This document shows, one piece after another, positions 1 to 7,158 of a DNA stretch of 64,000 bases. Made by a program: the position numbers and the translations under genes. Origin of the DNA: JAVBQJ01 sp031549115 (GTDB lineage Bacteria; Verrucomicrobiota; Lentisphaeria; Victivallales; Victivallaceae); NCBI GenBank assembly GCA_031549115.1, contig JAVBQJ010000071.1:7451-71450 (forward strand), in the 5' to 3' direction. The notes below the pieces were generated by a model. It searched no databases. It was not told the origin of the DNA and saw only the letters and a list, made by a program, of their open reading frames with translations. Each line of letters opens with the position of its first letter. Within the stretch, counting starts at the first letter, position 1.

Positions 1-873
1 AACTGGACGCACATCTGCTGGTGCACCAGCTTCTGGTTCGACGACAACGGCTGGGTGGCGGCGCTGCAGATACTGATCGGGCTGCGTTATCCGGAGCTCG
101 ACCGGAAATACCAGTGCGTTCAGTGGGGGACGACGCTGGCGCGCGAACTGCTGACGGCGTTCAACCGTACCTTCGATCCGGCGCGCCTGGAAGAGCCGGA
201 AAATGTGAACGATCCGGAGAAGCAATTCGCCGGCAAGCTGTCGCTGCCGCATTGGGGCATGCCCCCGGTATGCGCCTTCCTGGCGGCATATGTGGTGGAA
301 AAAGACCCGGTTTACCGTGAACCGGTCAAGCGTTACGCCGATTATGTGCTGAAGCGGGCGGGGGATTTCAATTCGAGCGAGCTGTCGTATGCGTTGATCG
401 GAATGCCGTTGGCGGCGGAGTTGTTTCCGGAGGAACCGGTGTTCGCGGAGCTCTGCGACAAGCTGGCGGCAAATCTGGTCGGCAAAGCCGCGTCGTCGGG
501 GACCGGCAATCTGCCGGCGGAGCATTATGAAACGCCGAACGGCGCTCATCTGGTGGACACGATTTACACCGCGAACTGGGCGCTGCTGGGCTTTGTCAAC
601 CTGGCGGGGTGGTCAAAGCGGCCGGAGCATTGGCAGGCGGCGCACGAATTGGCGCAGCTGCTGACGGATATTCAGGACACCAGTGGCGAACCGGCGTACC
701 GGGGCTGCTGGCGCGGGATGTTCGACCTGAAGGCGGGCACATGGGGCGGCGGCAACTGCTACGAAGGCGGCGCCGGCAGCATTTATACCGGCTGGACGAA
801 CGCGCCGATCGCAATCGGCCTGCTGTTGGCCGCGGAAAACAAGAGTTTTGCGGATTTGATCAAACAAGCCTGA
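1..873 (+). CDS. Partial alpha/alpha-barrel (six-hairpin glycosidase-like) protein
   Basis: The open frame runs in from the left edge without a start, so the N-terminus is outside the window and about 290 residues are visible. It is rich in Trp, Tyr and short amphipathic helices (for example HICWCTSFWFDDNGW near the edge, and a Gly-rich turn NCYEGGAGSIYTGWTNAPI near the C-terminus). This resembles the repeated helical hairpins of six-hairpin glycosidases, but I do not recognise a specific GH family. The stop TGA is 12 bases before the AGE-family epimerase, and the epimerase RBS (gaggaga) overlaps the stop, so the two genes are almost certainly co-transcribed. A role in handling the same sugar is inferred from this context. 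Confidence 0.7.
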   Translation, partial: NWTHICWCTSFWFDDNGWVAALQILIGLRYPELDRKYQCVQWGTTLARELLTAFNRTFDPARLEEPENVNDPEKQFAGKLSLPHWGMPPVCAFLAAYVVEKDPVYREPVKRYADYVLKRAGDFNSSELSYALIGMPLAAELFPEEPVFAELCDKLAANLVGKAASSGTGNLPAEHYETPNGAHLVDTIYTANWALLGFVNLAGWSKRPEHWQAAHELAQLLTDIQDTSGEPAYRGCWRGMFDLKAGTWGGGNCYEGGAGSIYTGWTNAPIAIGLLLAAENKSFADLIKQA

Positions 874-885
874 GGAGATAAACGA

Positions 886-2061
886 ATGAACTGGCAACCT
901 TATATCGAGCGTTATGAAAACGAGTTGCTGAACCGGGTGATTCCGTTCTGGGAAGAGCATTGCGTCGACCGGGAATACGGCGGTTACTTCACCATGCTGG
1001 ACCGCGACGGTTCGGTGTACGACACCAGCAAGTATATGTGGATGCAGTGGCGCGTGGTTTATATGTTCGCGACGCTGTACAAAAGCGAATACGGCAAGGG
1101 GCGCGACAACTGGCTGGCGATCGCCCGGCAGGGCTTCGACTTCCTGACCAAACACGGGCGGCTGGAAGACGGCAGCTATTATTTCCAGTTGAACCGCAAG
1201 GGCGAACCGGCGATGGCGCCGTACAGCATCTATTCGGACTGCTTTGCGGCAATGGGGGCGTCGGCGTTGTACGCGGCGACCGGCGAGGAGCGTTACCGCA
1301 AAGAGGCGGAATCGGCGATGGCGAGTTATATTTCGCGCATTCCGAATCCCAAGGGCAAATACGAAAAGTGCCTGCCCGGCAAGGGCGCGCGGCTGGCGCT
1401 CGGCAATTACATGATTCTGGCGAATCTCGGCAACGTGCTCGGCGCCGACCTGAAAACGGCGCAGTACGAAACGGAAACCCGGCAGGCGATCGACACGGTG
1501 ATGAGCCGTTTCTATAATCCGGAGCTGTCGGTGCTGTTCGAGAATATCAATCCGGACGGCAGCTTCGATCTGGAGAGCTGCGAAGGCCGCTTCGTCAATC
1601 CGGGACACGGCCTCGAATCGATGTGGTTCGTGCTTCAGTATGCCGAAAAGCACAATGACCGGGCGCTGATCCGGCAGGCGGCGAAGTACGTCGACGACCT
1701 GTTTCAGTTCGGTTTGGACAAGAAGTACGGCGGCATTTTCTACTTCATGGACGCGCTGGGCAAACCGCATTTGGAGCTGCAGCACGACATGAAGCTGTGG
1801 TGGGTGCACAACGAAGCGACGCTGGCGGCGCTTTTCGCCTACCGCCTGACCGGCGAAGAGAAGTTCCTCGCATACTTCAAAGCGATGGACGAGTACAGCT
1901 TCAAGCACTTCCGCGATCCGGAGCACCCGGAGTGGTTCGCCTACTTGAACCGGCAGGGCGAACCCACGCATCTGCTCAAGGGCGGCAAATGGAAGACTTT
2001 CTTCCACCTGCCCCGCTGCTTGCTCTTTGCCGCGCAACAGATGAAGGCGATGCCGAAGTAA
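886..2061 (+). CDS. N-acylglucosamine 2-epimerase (AGE) family protein
   Basis: 391 residues, full length for the AGE/cellobiose 2-epimerase family, a cytoplasmic (alpha/alpha)6 barrel that epimerises the C2 carbon of N-acyl-glucosamine, glucose or glucosyl disaccharides. Family landmarks are visible: NPGHGLES near residue 237 (active-site His region), HDMKLWWVHNEA near 300, and the C-terminal KGGKWKTFFHLPRCL near 364-379 with the second catalytic His. No signal peptide. The ATG has RBS gaggaga 8 bases upstream and follows the previous gene by 12 bases. The substrate cannot be set from sequence: both N-acetylmannosamine/GlcNAc and mannose/disaccharide epimerases look like this. A strong terminator follows. 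Confidence 0.9.
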   Translation: MNWQPYIERYENELLNRVIPFWEEHCVDREYGGYFTMLDRDGSVYDTSKYMWMQWRVVYMFATLYKSEYGKGRDNWLAIARQGFDFLTKHGRLEDGSYYFQLNRKGEPAMAPYSIYSDCFAAMGASALYAATGEERYRKEAESAMASYISRIPNPKGKYEKCLPGKGARLALGNYMILANLGNVLGADLKTAQYETETRQAIDTVMSRFYNPELSVLFENINPDGSFDLESCEGRFVNPGHGLESMWFVLQYAEKHNDRALIRQAAKYVDDLFQFGLDKKYGGIFYFMDALGKPHLELQHDMKLWWVHNEATLAALFAYRLTGEEKFLAYFKAMDEYSFKHFRDPEHPEWFAYLNRQGEPTHLLKGGKWKTFFHLPRCLLFAAQQMKAMPK

Positions 2062-2079
2062 AGCGGCCGGCCGAATCGG

Positions 2080-2128
2080 TTCCGGGCAGAGGGGACGAAG
2101 TTTCGTTCTCGCCGCCCGGAATTTTTTT
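2080..2128 (+). terminator. Rho-independent terminator after the epimerase
   Basis: Stem TTCCGGGC (2080-2087) pairs with GCCCGGAA (2114-2121) and is followed by seven T. It sits 19 bases after the epimerase stop and separates this operon from the first pseudopilin cassette. Confidence 0.85.
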
Positions 2129-2175
2129 GCGGCAGGAAAAAGTGATATGGATTTTACTTTTTTTCGTCGGAGCTA

Positions 2176-2203
2176 TTGACTTTTCGCTTTTTTGGCCTAT
2201 AAT
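2176..2203 (+). promoter_or_regulatory. Promoter of pseudopilin/glycosidase cassette 1
   Basis: TTGACT (2176-2181), 16-base T-rich spacer, TATAAT (2198-2203). The same architecture with the same spacer length recurs at 6281-6308 upstream of the paralogous cassette, in an otherwise diverged A/T-rich region, so it is very probably the housekeeping-sigma promoter. Confidence 0.8.
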
Positions 2204-2237
2204 TGTAAGTAGTTTGTTTTTCGTTTTTTTTACGGTT

Positions 2238-2257
2238 ATTTGAGTACGATATCAAAT
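2238..2257 (+). promoter_or_regulatory. Candidate operator, inverted repeat ATTTGA-N8-TCAAAT
   Basis: The 20-mer ATTTGAGTACGATATCAAAT has six-base arms and a central CG. It lies about 35 bases downstream of the -10 box and is repeated base for base at 6346-6365 ahead of cassette 2. Its position in the 5' leader and central CG suit a LacI-type repressor; the regulator is not identified. Confidence 0.6.
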
Positions 2258-2283
2258 TTTGCAAAAGAGAAGGGACGGCGAAA

Positions 2284-2952
2284 ATGAAAAGAAGGAATCG
2301 ATTTACGCTCATAGAGCTCCTGGTGGTGATTGCGATTATTGCCATTCTTGCCAGTATGTTGCTGCCGGCGCTGAGCAAAGCGCGCGCTGCGGCGCAGAAC
2401 ATCAAATGTGTGGGCAGCATCAAGCAGCTGGCACTGGCGCAAACGTTGTATGCCGGCGACAACAATGACTATTTCTTTCCGGCCTATGACGACGACGATA
2501 AGATATGGTGGATGGACTGGGCGTTGTTGCCGTATGTTTCGTGGGACTTTGTCTTCAAGGGCTGCCCCAATATGTCGCCGTTCAATGAGGGTTATATCTC
2601 CTACGGGTATAACTTCCTGCTGCTTTTCGGATCTTCCGGCAACCGGAGCACCCCCTGTAAAGTCACCGCGGTGGAGAATCCCTCGGAGACCATAATATTG
2701 CAGGACGCCAATCGCGATCTGCCCAACGGAAACTATATCGGCATCGCCCCCTGGGCGGCGGATCTGCAGAAAATGGGCGGCACCTATGCCTCCATCGCGC
2801 ACGACGGCGGAGCGAAATTGAATTGCGCCTGGGTGGACGGCCATGCGTCGACCGAACAAAACAGCAAACTCTGGACTGGCCAAGCCCCCACCGGAAACAC
2901 TTGGTACTATGAGCGCCGGAAAGGTAAAAACCTGGACAGCGGCGAATGGTAA
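2284..2952 (+). CDS. Type II-like pseudopilin, H-X-DG family, cassette 1
   Basis: 222 residues. A short basic leader (MKRRNR) precedes the prepilin signature FTLIELLVVIAIIAILA with Glu5, then the conserved helix ASMLLPALSKARAAAQ. The residue before Phe is Arg, not the usual Gly. The C-terminus has the HDGGAKLNCAWVDGH motif, here H-X11-DG rather than H-X9-DG. Members are expected to be processed by a prepilin peptidase and displayed at the inner membrane or in a pseudopilus; their job is unknown. RBS agaaggga lies upstream of the ATG. The start of the next gene is 67 bases after the stop, so the two are co-transcribed. Confidence 0.9.
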   Translation: MKRRNRFTLIELLVVIAIIAILASMLLPALSKARAAAQNIKCVGSIKQLALAQTLYAGDNNDYFFPAYDDDDKIWWMDWALLPYVSWDFVFKGCPNMSPFNEGYISYGYNFLLLFGSSGNRSTPCKVTAVENPSETIILQDANRDLPNGNYIGIAPWAADLQKMGGTYASIAHDGGAKLNCAWVDGHASTEQNSKLWTGQAPTGNTWYYERRKGKNLDSGEW

Positions 2953-3019
2953 GTCGGGTTGCAAAGCCGGAGCAATAAAGCGATTTTTTTTTTGGACAGT
3001 CGGAGCAAGAGGAGTATCT

Positions 3020-5971
3020 ATGGTTTGGGGTAAGGGGAGATGGAGTGCAATTGCTTTATTGACAATGGTTTTGTCGTTTTTTGGCAATGCTGCTGATAAT
3101 CTGGGCTGGCAGGATCAATTCGACGTCATCGACGCCGATCGCTGGTGCATTGTGCCGGCTTCGGCGGAGATTGTGCCGACGGATAATCTGAGCGCCGCCA
3201 ACCGGGCGTTGAAAATCACGCCGCCGTACAGCCAGCATTACATGGCGACGGGCGATAAGTTTTCCGACGGCGTGTGCGAGATTCGTTTCAAAGCGAAGAG
3301 CACGAACGCCGGCGAATTCATGTACTATATCGGTTTTCATAATTACGAACCGTGGATCAAAGCGTTGTGCTGGGTTGTCATCCACAACGACACGGTGATG
3401 TTTCAGGTCAAAGCGCCGGACGGCACCAACCGCTCGGAAAAGCTGGCGGATCTGACCGACGGCTGGCATACGTTGAAATTGCAGTACGCGCCGGGCGCGA
3501 TCACTGCGGATTGGGACGGGGAGGCGACAATAACGTACGACGATCCGGCGCTGTACTCGCCCGAAGCGATGCCCTTTTTTATCAGTGCCAACACCGAAAG
3601 AATTGATTTTGTCCCGCAGGAGGGTCCCCCGGATACCGCCGAATTGATGGTCGATTACCTGAAAGTTTCCGGCGGCAAGCCGGAGCCGGTCATGACGGCC
3701 CGGGAACTGACCGGGCCGGAAGCCCAATTGGTCGGCGCCGATCCCGTGGTGAAGGCGGTACTGCCGGGCGGCGGCTACGCGATCGCGCTGGATGGCGGCA
3801 TGCACTGGAAATCGATCGTCGTGGACGGGACCGAAATGCTGGACCCGGACTTCTTCGCTCCGGTCTTCGGCGCCCGGGTCGACGGCAAAAACATTTATTC
3901 CCACCAGTTTGAAACCACCGGAGTGGAGCGCTCCGGCGACGCTTTCACGGTGCATTCGCTCCATGCCGCCACTGCGACCGCCGCGACGCTGACCGGCAAG
4001 GTCGAGGCGGGGCGGTTCCTGCTGGGACTGCAATTGGGCAACGGCGCCGGGGAGGAACGCCGGCTGCAGCCGATCTTCCCGATCGTCGGCAGCTTCGCCG
4101 TAAACGGCGACTTCGCCGGGACGGAATACTTCTTCCCGTGGCGCAGCGGGATAATGGGTGACAACACCGCCAGCTTTTTCACCGAATACGGCGGTCTGGG
4201 CTGGATGCAGCTGATGTTCGTCCGGCATCCGGGCGTGGAACGCGGGGTGTATTTTTACCCCGAGGACGCCGGCGGGAGCTTCAAAGGCATGTCGATGAGC
4301 AAGAGGCTGGCCGGGGTCAACCCCGAGGTCTATCACTCCGAGACGGTGCACCCCGAAGAATTCGCGCTGGAGGATATACTCGAAGACCGCACCGGCATGG
4401 TGATGAACTATTACTATCGGACGAACCATGTCGCCCCCGGCGGCACGGTGCAGTTGCCGGACACCGTTTTCAGCGGTTGGAACGGCGGCTGGAAGGAGCC
4501 GATGCGCATCTATGCCGACTGGATGAAGTCGCACATGAGCCCGGTGGAGACGCCGCGTCACTTCCGTGACAGCTTCGCCTGGCAGAACTGGCATCCGCCG
4601 ACCTATTACGACAAGGAGGAGAAGCGGTATATCGGACATGAGCGTCTGGCCGGCGGCGAGGATGCGCTGCAGGCGGCCTTCTGGGATGACTATGTCGAAT
4701 ATCCGCCCAATGCGGTGGTTACCGTTTTGCAGCGGTTTCAGCCCGGCGACTTCGAGGTGAACCGTTCCCGCGGCGGCGTGGAAGCGTTTGCGGCTGAAAT
4801 CGCCAAAATCCGGGCTATCGGAACCCGTTTCTCGATCTACATCGACCACCGCTTCTGCTGGCGTGAAACCAAAACAGCGCAAAAGCACGGTGAAGCGTGG
4901 GCGGTCCGGGATCCGCAAGGCAAACCGTATGGCTACTCCAATGATAACGACCTGTATATGATGTGTTTCTACGATCAGGACAAGTGGGTCGAATATATGG
5001 CGGACACCTGTCATCGGCTGATTCGCGATACCGGCATGGACGCGATTTACCTGGACGAACTCGGTATTGCGTTCCCGTGCTACAGCAAAAGTCACGATCA
5101 TTACCGGAACGGGATGTACCCCACCGATCCGGTGGGGCTGGGCAAGTCGATGACCGTGGTCCGCAATCGCATGAAGGAGGCCAATCCGGAAGCGGCCTTG
5201 ATGACCGAACATGCCGGAAGCGACTACCTGACCCAGTTCTACGACGGCTCCTGGAATCAGACCTTTTACGAAGGGGCATTCCCATTTACCGAAAAATATT
5301 ATGACGATCTGAAGCTGTGCTATTTCCGTTTCCTGTTCCCGCATTTCAAGCTGTCGGAGTGGGGCGGCAGCCGCGATCATATCCGCCGCAGCTTCTTCAA
5401 CGGCATGGGCTGGGACATGGGGGGAGGGCCCGAAACCGACTTATCCCGTACCCTGGCGCGGGTGCTGAAGGAGAACGGCGACGCGATTGCCACCCTCTAT
5501 CCGGAACCGATCGTCCCGACCGGCAACCCCGGTCTCTTGGCGAACCGTTTCGACGCGCCCGGAAAAGTGGTTTATACGTATTACAATAACTCCGAGGCGC
5601 CGCTGACCGCCGGAGTCACCGAAGCCGCGCCGTTTGCCGGGCACTATGTCGAGCTGCGCCACGATGTCATGCTGGATTCCCCGGCCGTCGCCGTTCCCGC
5701 CGGCGAAGTCGCCGCGGTCGCTCTTTACCCGGAATTGCTGAAGTTGGAAGCCGACGGCAACAGCCGCCGGATCACCGCACCGGCGGCGCCGAATCAGGAG
5801 CTCGTGATCTGCGAAGGGGTTGACGATTCGCACTTCCTGCCGCCGCGCGGCACCTGGACACGGATCGACTTCACTACTGGAGAAGCCGCGTATGCGCCGC
5901 GCGACACCAACGTCAAGTTGATCGTCAAGCTGCTCCGCGACGGTTACCTCGTCGACGAATTGGTGCGTTAA
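3020..5971 (+). CDS. Secreted multidomain glycoside-hydrolase-like protein, paralog 1
   Basis: The frame is open further upstream, but the ATG at 3020 has RBS aagaggag and starts a clear signal peptide (MVWGKGRWSAIALLTMVLS, cleavage near FGNAAD), giving 983 residues. Residues about 30-215 look like a concanavalin/LamG-type jelly roll (GWHTLKLQY, ADWDGEATITYDDPALYS). Residues about 220-520 are beta-rich. Residues about 530-850 form a TIM-barrel-like region with YIDHRFCWRE (~607), IYLDELGIAF (~678) and TEHAGSDYL (~730), whose acidic residues are catalytic candidates, then a small beta domain. It resembles alpha-galactosidase/DUF6259-like hydrolases; the substrate is unknown. Its last ~500 bases are nearly identical to those of the paralog at 7159. 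Confidence 0.75.
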   Translation: MVWGKGRWSAIALLTMVLSFFGNAADNLGWQDQFDVIDADRWCIVPASAEIVPTDNLSAANRALKITPPYSQHYMATGDKFSDGVCEIRFKAKSTNAGEFMYYIGFHNYEPWIKALCWVVIHNDTVMFQVKAPDGTNRSEKLADLTDGWHTLKLQYAPGAITADWDGEATITYDDPALYSPEAMPFFISANTERIDFVPQEGPPDTAELMVDYLKVSGGKPEPVMTARELTGPEAQLVGADPVVKAVLPGGGYAIALDGGMHWKSIVVDGTEMLDPDFFAPVFGARVDGKNIYSHQFETTGVERSGDAFTVHSLHAATATAATLTGKVEAGRFLLGLQLGNGAGEERRLQPIFPIVGSFAVNGDFAGTEYFFPWRSGIMGDNTASFFTEYGGLGWMQLMFVRHPGVERGVYFYPEDAGGSFKGMSMSKRLAGVNPEVYHSETVHPEEFALEDILEDRTGMVMNYYYRTNHVAPGGTVQLPDTVFSGWNGGWKEPMRIYADWMKSHMSPVETPRHFRDSFAWQNWHPPTYYDKEEKRYIGHERLAGGEDALQAAFWDDYVEYPPNAVVTVLQRFQPGDFEVNRSRGGVEAFAAEIAKIRAIGTRFSIYIDHRFCWRETKTAQKHGEAWAVRDPQGKPYGYSNDNDLYMMCFYDQDKWVEYMADTCHRLIRDTGMDAIYLDELGIAFPCYSKSHDHYRNGMYPTDPVGLGKSMTVVRNRMKEANPEAALMTEHAGSDYLTQFYDGSWNQTFYEGAFPFTEKYYDDLKLCYFRFLFPHFKLSEWGGSRDHIRRSFFNGMGWDMGGGPETDLSRTLARVLKENGDAIATLYPEPIVPTGNPGLLANRFDAPGKVVYTYYNNSEAPLTAGVTEAAPFAGHYVELRHDVMLDSPAVAVPAGEVAAVALYPELLKLEADGNSRRITAPAAPNQELVICEGVDDSHFLPPRGTWTRIDFTTGEAAYAPRDTNVKLIVKLLRDGYLVDELVR

Positions 5972-5996
5972 AAGGCGGTTGTCGAGGAGAAAATGG

Positions 5997-6240
5997 GGAG
6001 GGCTTCTTGCCCTCCACGCCACCCCGGCAGGGTGCCCCGCGTTACGCTCGCTGACGCGAGCTTACTTTTCGCCCTTGCGCTTCGCGCTGCGTTTACTGCC
6101 GACAATATATGTCCGGTCCCCCGGCTACCCCCTTCAGGACCTACGCCTGTTGTCGGGTTTACCGCCTCCGGCAGGGGACTCCGCATTTCGACATGGTGCA
6201 ATGATTTGCGGTTTGCCGGGATGGAACCGCAAACCGGGAG
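5997..6240 (+). repeat. 3'-UTR modular repeat, copy i, in the 5972-6432 gap
   Basis: Starts 25 bases after the stop of the previous gene with hairpin GGAGGGC-ttctt-GCCCTCC (5997-6015). It continues with ACGCCACCCCGGCAGGGT, which is shared with copies at 11.9 and 24.4 kb, and with a hairpin GCTCGC-tgac-GCGAGC. Later it carries a GTCCGGTCCC block also seen at about 12.03 kb. No gene in either strand is convincing. The rest of the 460-base gap (6241-6432) holds the cassette 2 promoter and operator. Confidence 0.6.
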
Positions 6241-6280
6241 CGGAATGTCATATAGATTTTGCTTTTTTTCTCCGGCGCTA

Positions 6281-6308
6281 TTGACTTTTTGTTTTTTTTG
6301 TCTATAAT
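6281..6308 (+). promoter_or_regulatory. Promoter of pseudopilin/glycosidase cassette 2
   Basis: TTGACT (6281-6286), 16-base spacer, TATAAT (6303-6308). It is paralogous to the promoter at 2176-2203: both sit in a ~120-base T-rich stretch that is similar by eye between the two loci. Confidence 0.8.
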
Positions 6309-6345
6309 TATAAGCAGCTTGTTTCTTCTTTTTTTTTAGAAAAAT

Positions 6346-6365
6346 ATTTGAGTACGATATCAAAT
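6346..6365 (+). promoter_or_regulatory. Candidate operator, identical to 2238-2257
   Basis: Exact second copy of the 20-mer ATTTGAGTACGATATCAAAT, again about 35-40 bases downstream of the -10 box, while the surrounding bases have diverged. Selective conservation of just this block supports protein binding. Confidence 0.6.
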
Positions 6366-6432
6366 TTAAGAAATAGTAACGATTGACGGAAAATACGGAC
6401 AAGAGCCAACATCAAACGAAAGGGATGATGAA

Positions 6433-7128
6433 ATGAAAAAAGGGAGTCGTTTTACACTCATAGAGCTTCTGGTGGTGATTGCGATCATCGCTATTCTCGC
6501 CAGCATGCTGCTGCCGGCGTTGAGCAAGGCGCGCGCCTCCGCGCAGAGCATCAAATGCCTGGGCAATAACAAGCAGATGGCGCTGGGGGCGTTGATGTAT
6601 GCCACCGACAACAATGAGTGGGTGCTGACCGGAGACCGTTCGAAAATGTTGGACGGCAAGGCATGGCCGGAGCAGCTGCGCCGGTACCTGGGCAGCCAGA
6701 AAATATTCGAATGCCCGTCGTACAGCAACGACCGCTATTCCGATACCGGATGGACATTCGACGACGGCGAATTGTACCAGGGTGCATACGGCATGAATGC
6801 CCGGATGGGGGCGGAGGACAATAATCCGCATACGGAAATTCACAAGCTGCCGGGGCCGACCGGCAATACCTTTCCGGTTTTCCTGGAAATCAACGGACCG
6901 TGCGGCCTGGCGTTGATTCACCTGTCCCGCGGCGAATCGGCGGCCAACCTGTGGGGCAAATATACCGACCGGCACAAAAACGGCGGCAACATCGTCTATT
7001 CGGACGGCAGCGCCAGATGGACCAGCTACGATGAATATTCTTCGTTGGTGGATAAGTCGAAAACCGCCGCCGGCGGCAAGATTCCGGGAGACTGGGGTGA
7101 CGCACTGGCGTTCATGCTCGGATACTGA
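6433..7128 (+). CDS. Type II-like pseudopilin, H-X9-DG family, cassette 2
   Basis: 231 residues. Leader MKKGSR, then FTLIELLVVIAIIAILA and the conserved ASMLLPALSKARASAQ helix. Ends with HKNGGNIVYSDG, an exact H-X9-DG motif. The residue before the processing site is Arg rather than Gly. RBS gaaaggga lies upstream. Only the first ~60 residues match the cassette 1 pseudopilin closely; the middle (EDNNPHTEIHKLPG and around) is unrelated by eye. The secreted glycosidase-like gene begins 30 bases after the stop with its own RBS, so the two are one operon. Confidence 0.9.
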   Translation: MKKGSRFTLIELLVVIAIIAILASMLLPALSKARASAQSIKCLGNNKQMALGALMYATDNNEWVLTGDRSKMLDGKAWPEQLRRYLGSQKIFECPSYSNDRYSDTGWTFDDGELYQGAYGMNARMGAEDNNPHTEIHKLPGPTGNTFPVFLEINGPCGLALIHLSRGESAANLWGKYTDRHKNGGNIVYSDGSARWTSYDEYSSLVDKSKTAAGGKIPGDWGDALAFMLGY

Positions 7129-7158
7129 CCCGGATACGAAAAAAGGATTTGCACAAGA

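Noticed and set aside
613..2037. 474-codon antisense frame over the AGE epimerase
   Set aside because: Shadow frame from GC-rich codon bias; composition is Arg/His/Val-rich with no domain. The same holds for 3056-5380, 7621-10086, 25433-27643, 28213-29673 and 42369-44738.
2843..3019. N-terminal 59 codons of the first secreted glycosidase frame
   Set aside because: They overlap the pseudopilin gene in another frame. The ATG at 3020 has an RBS and opens a signal peptide.
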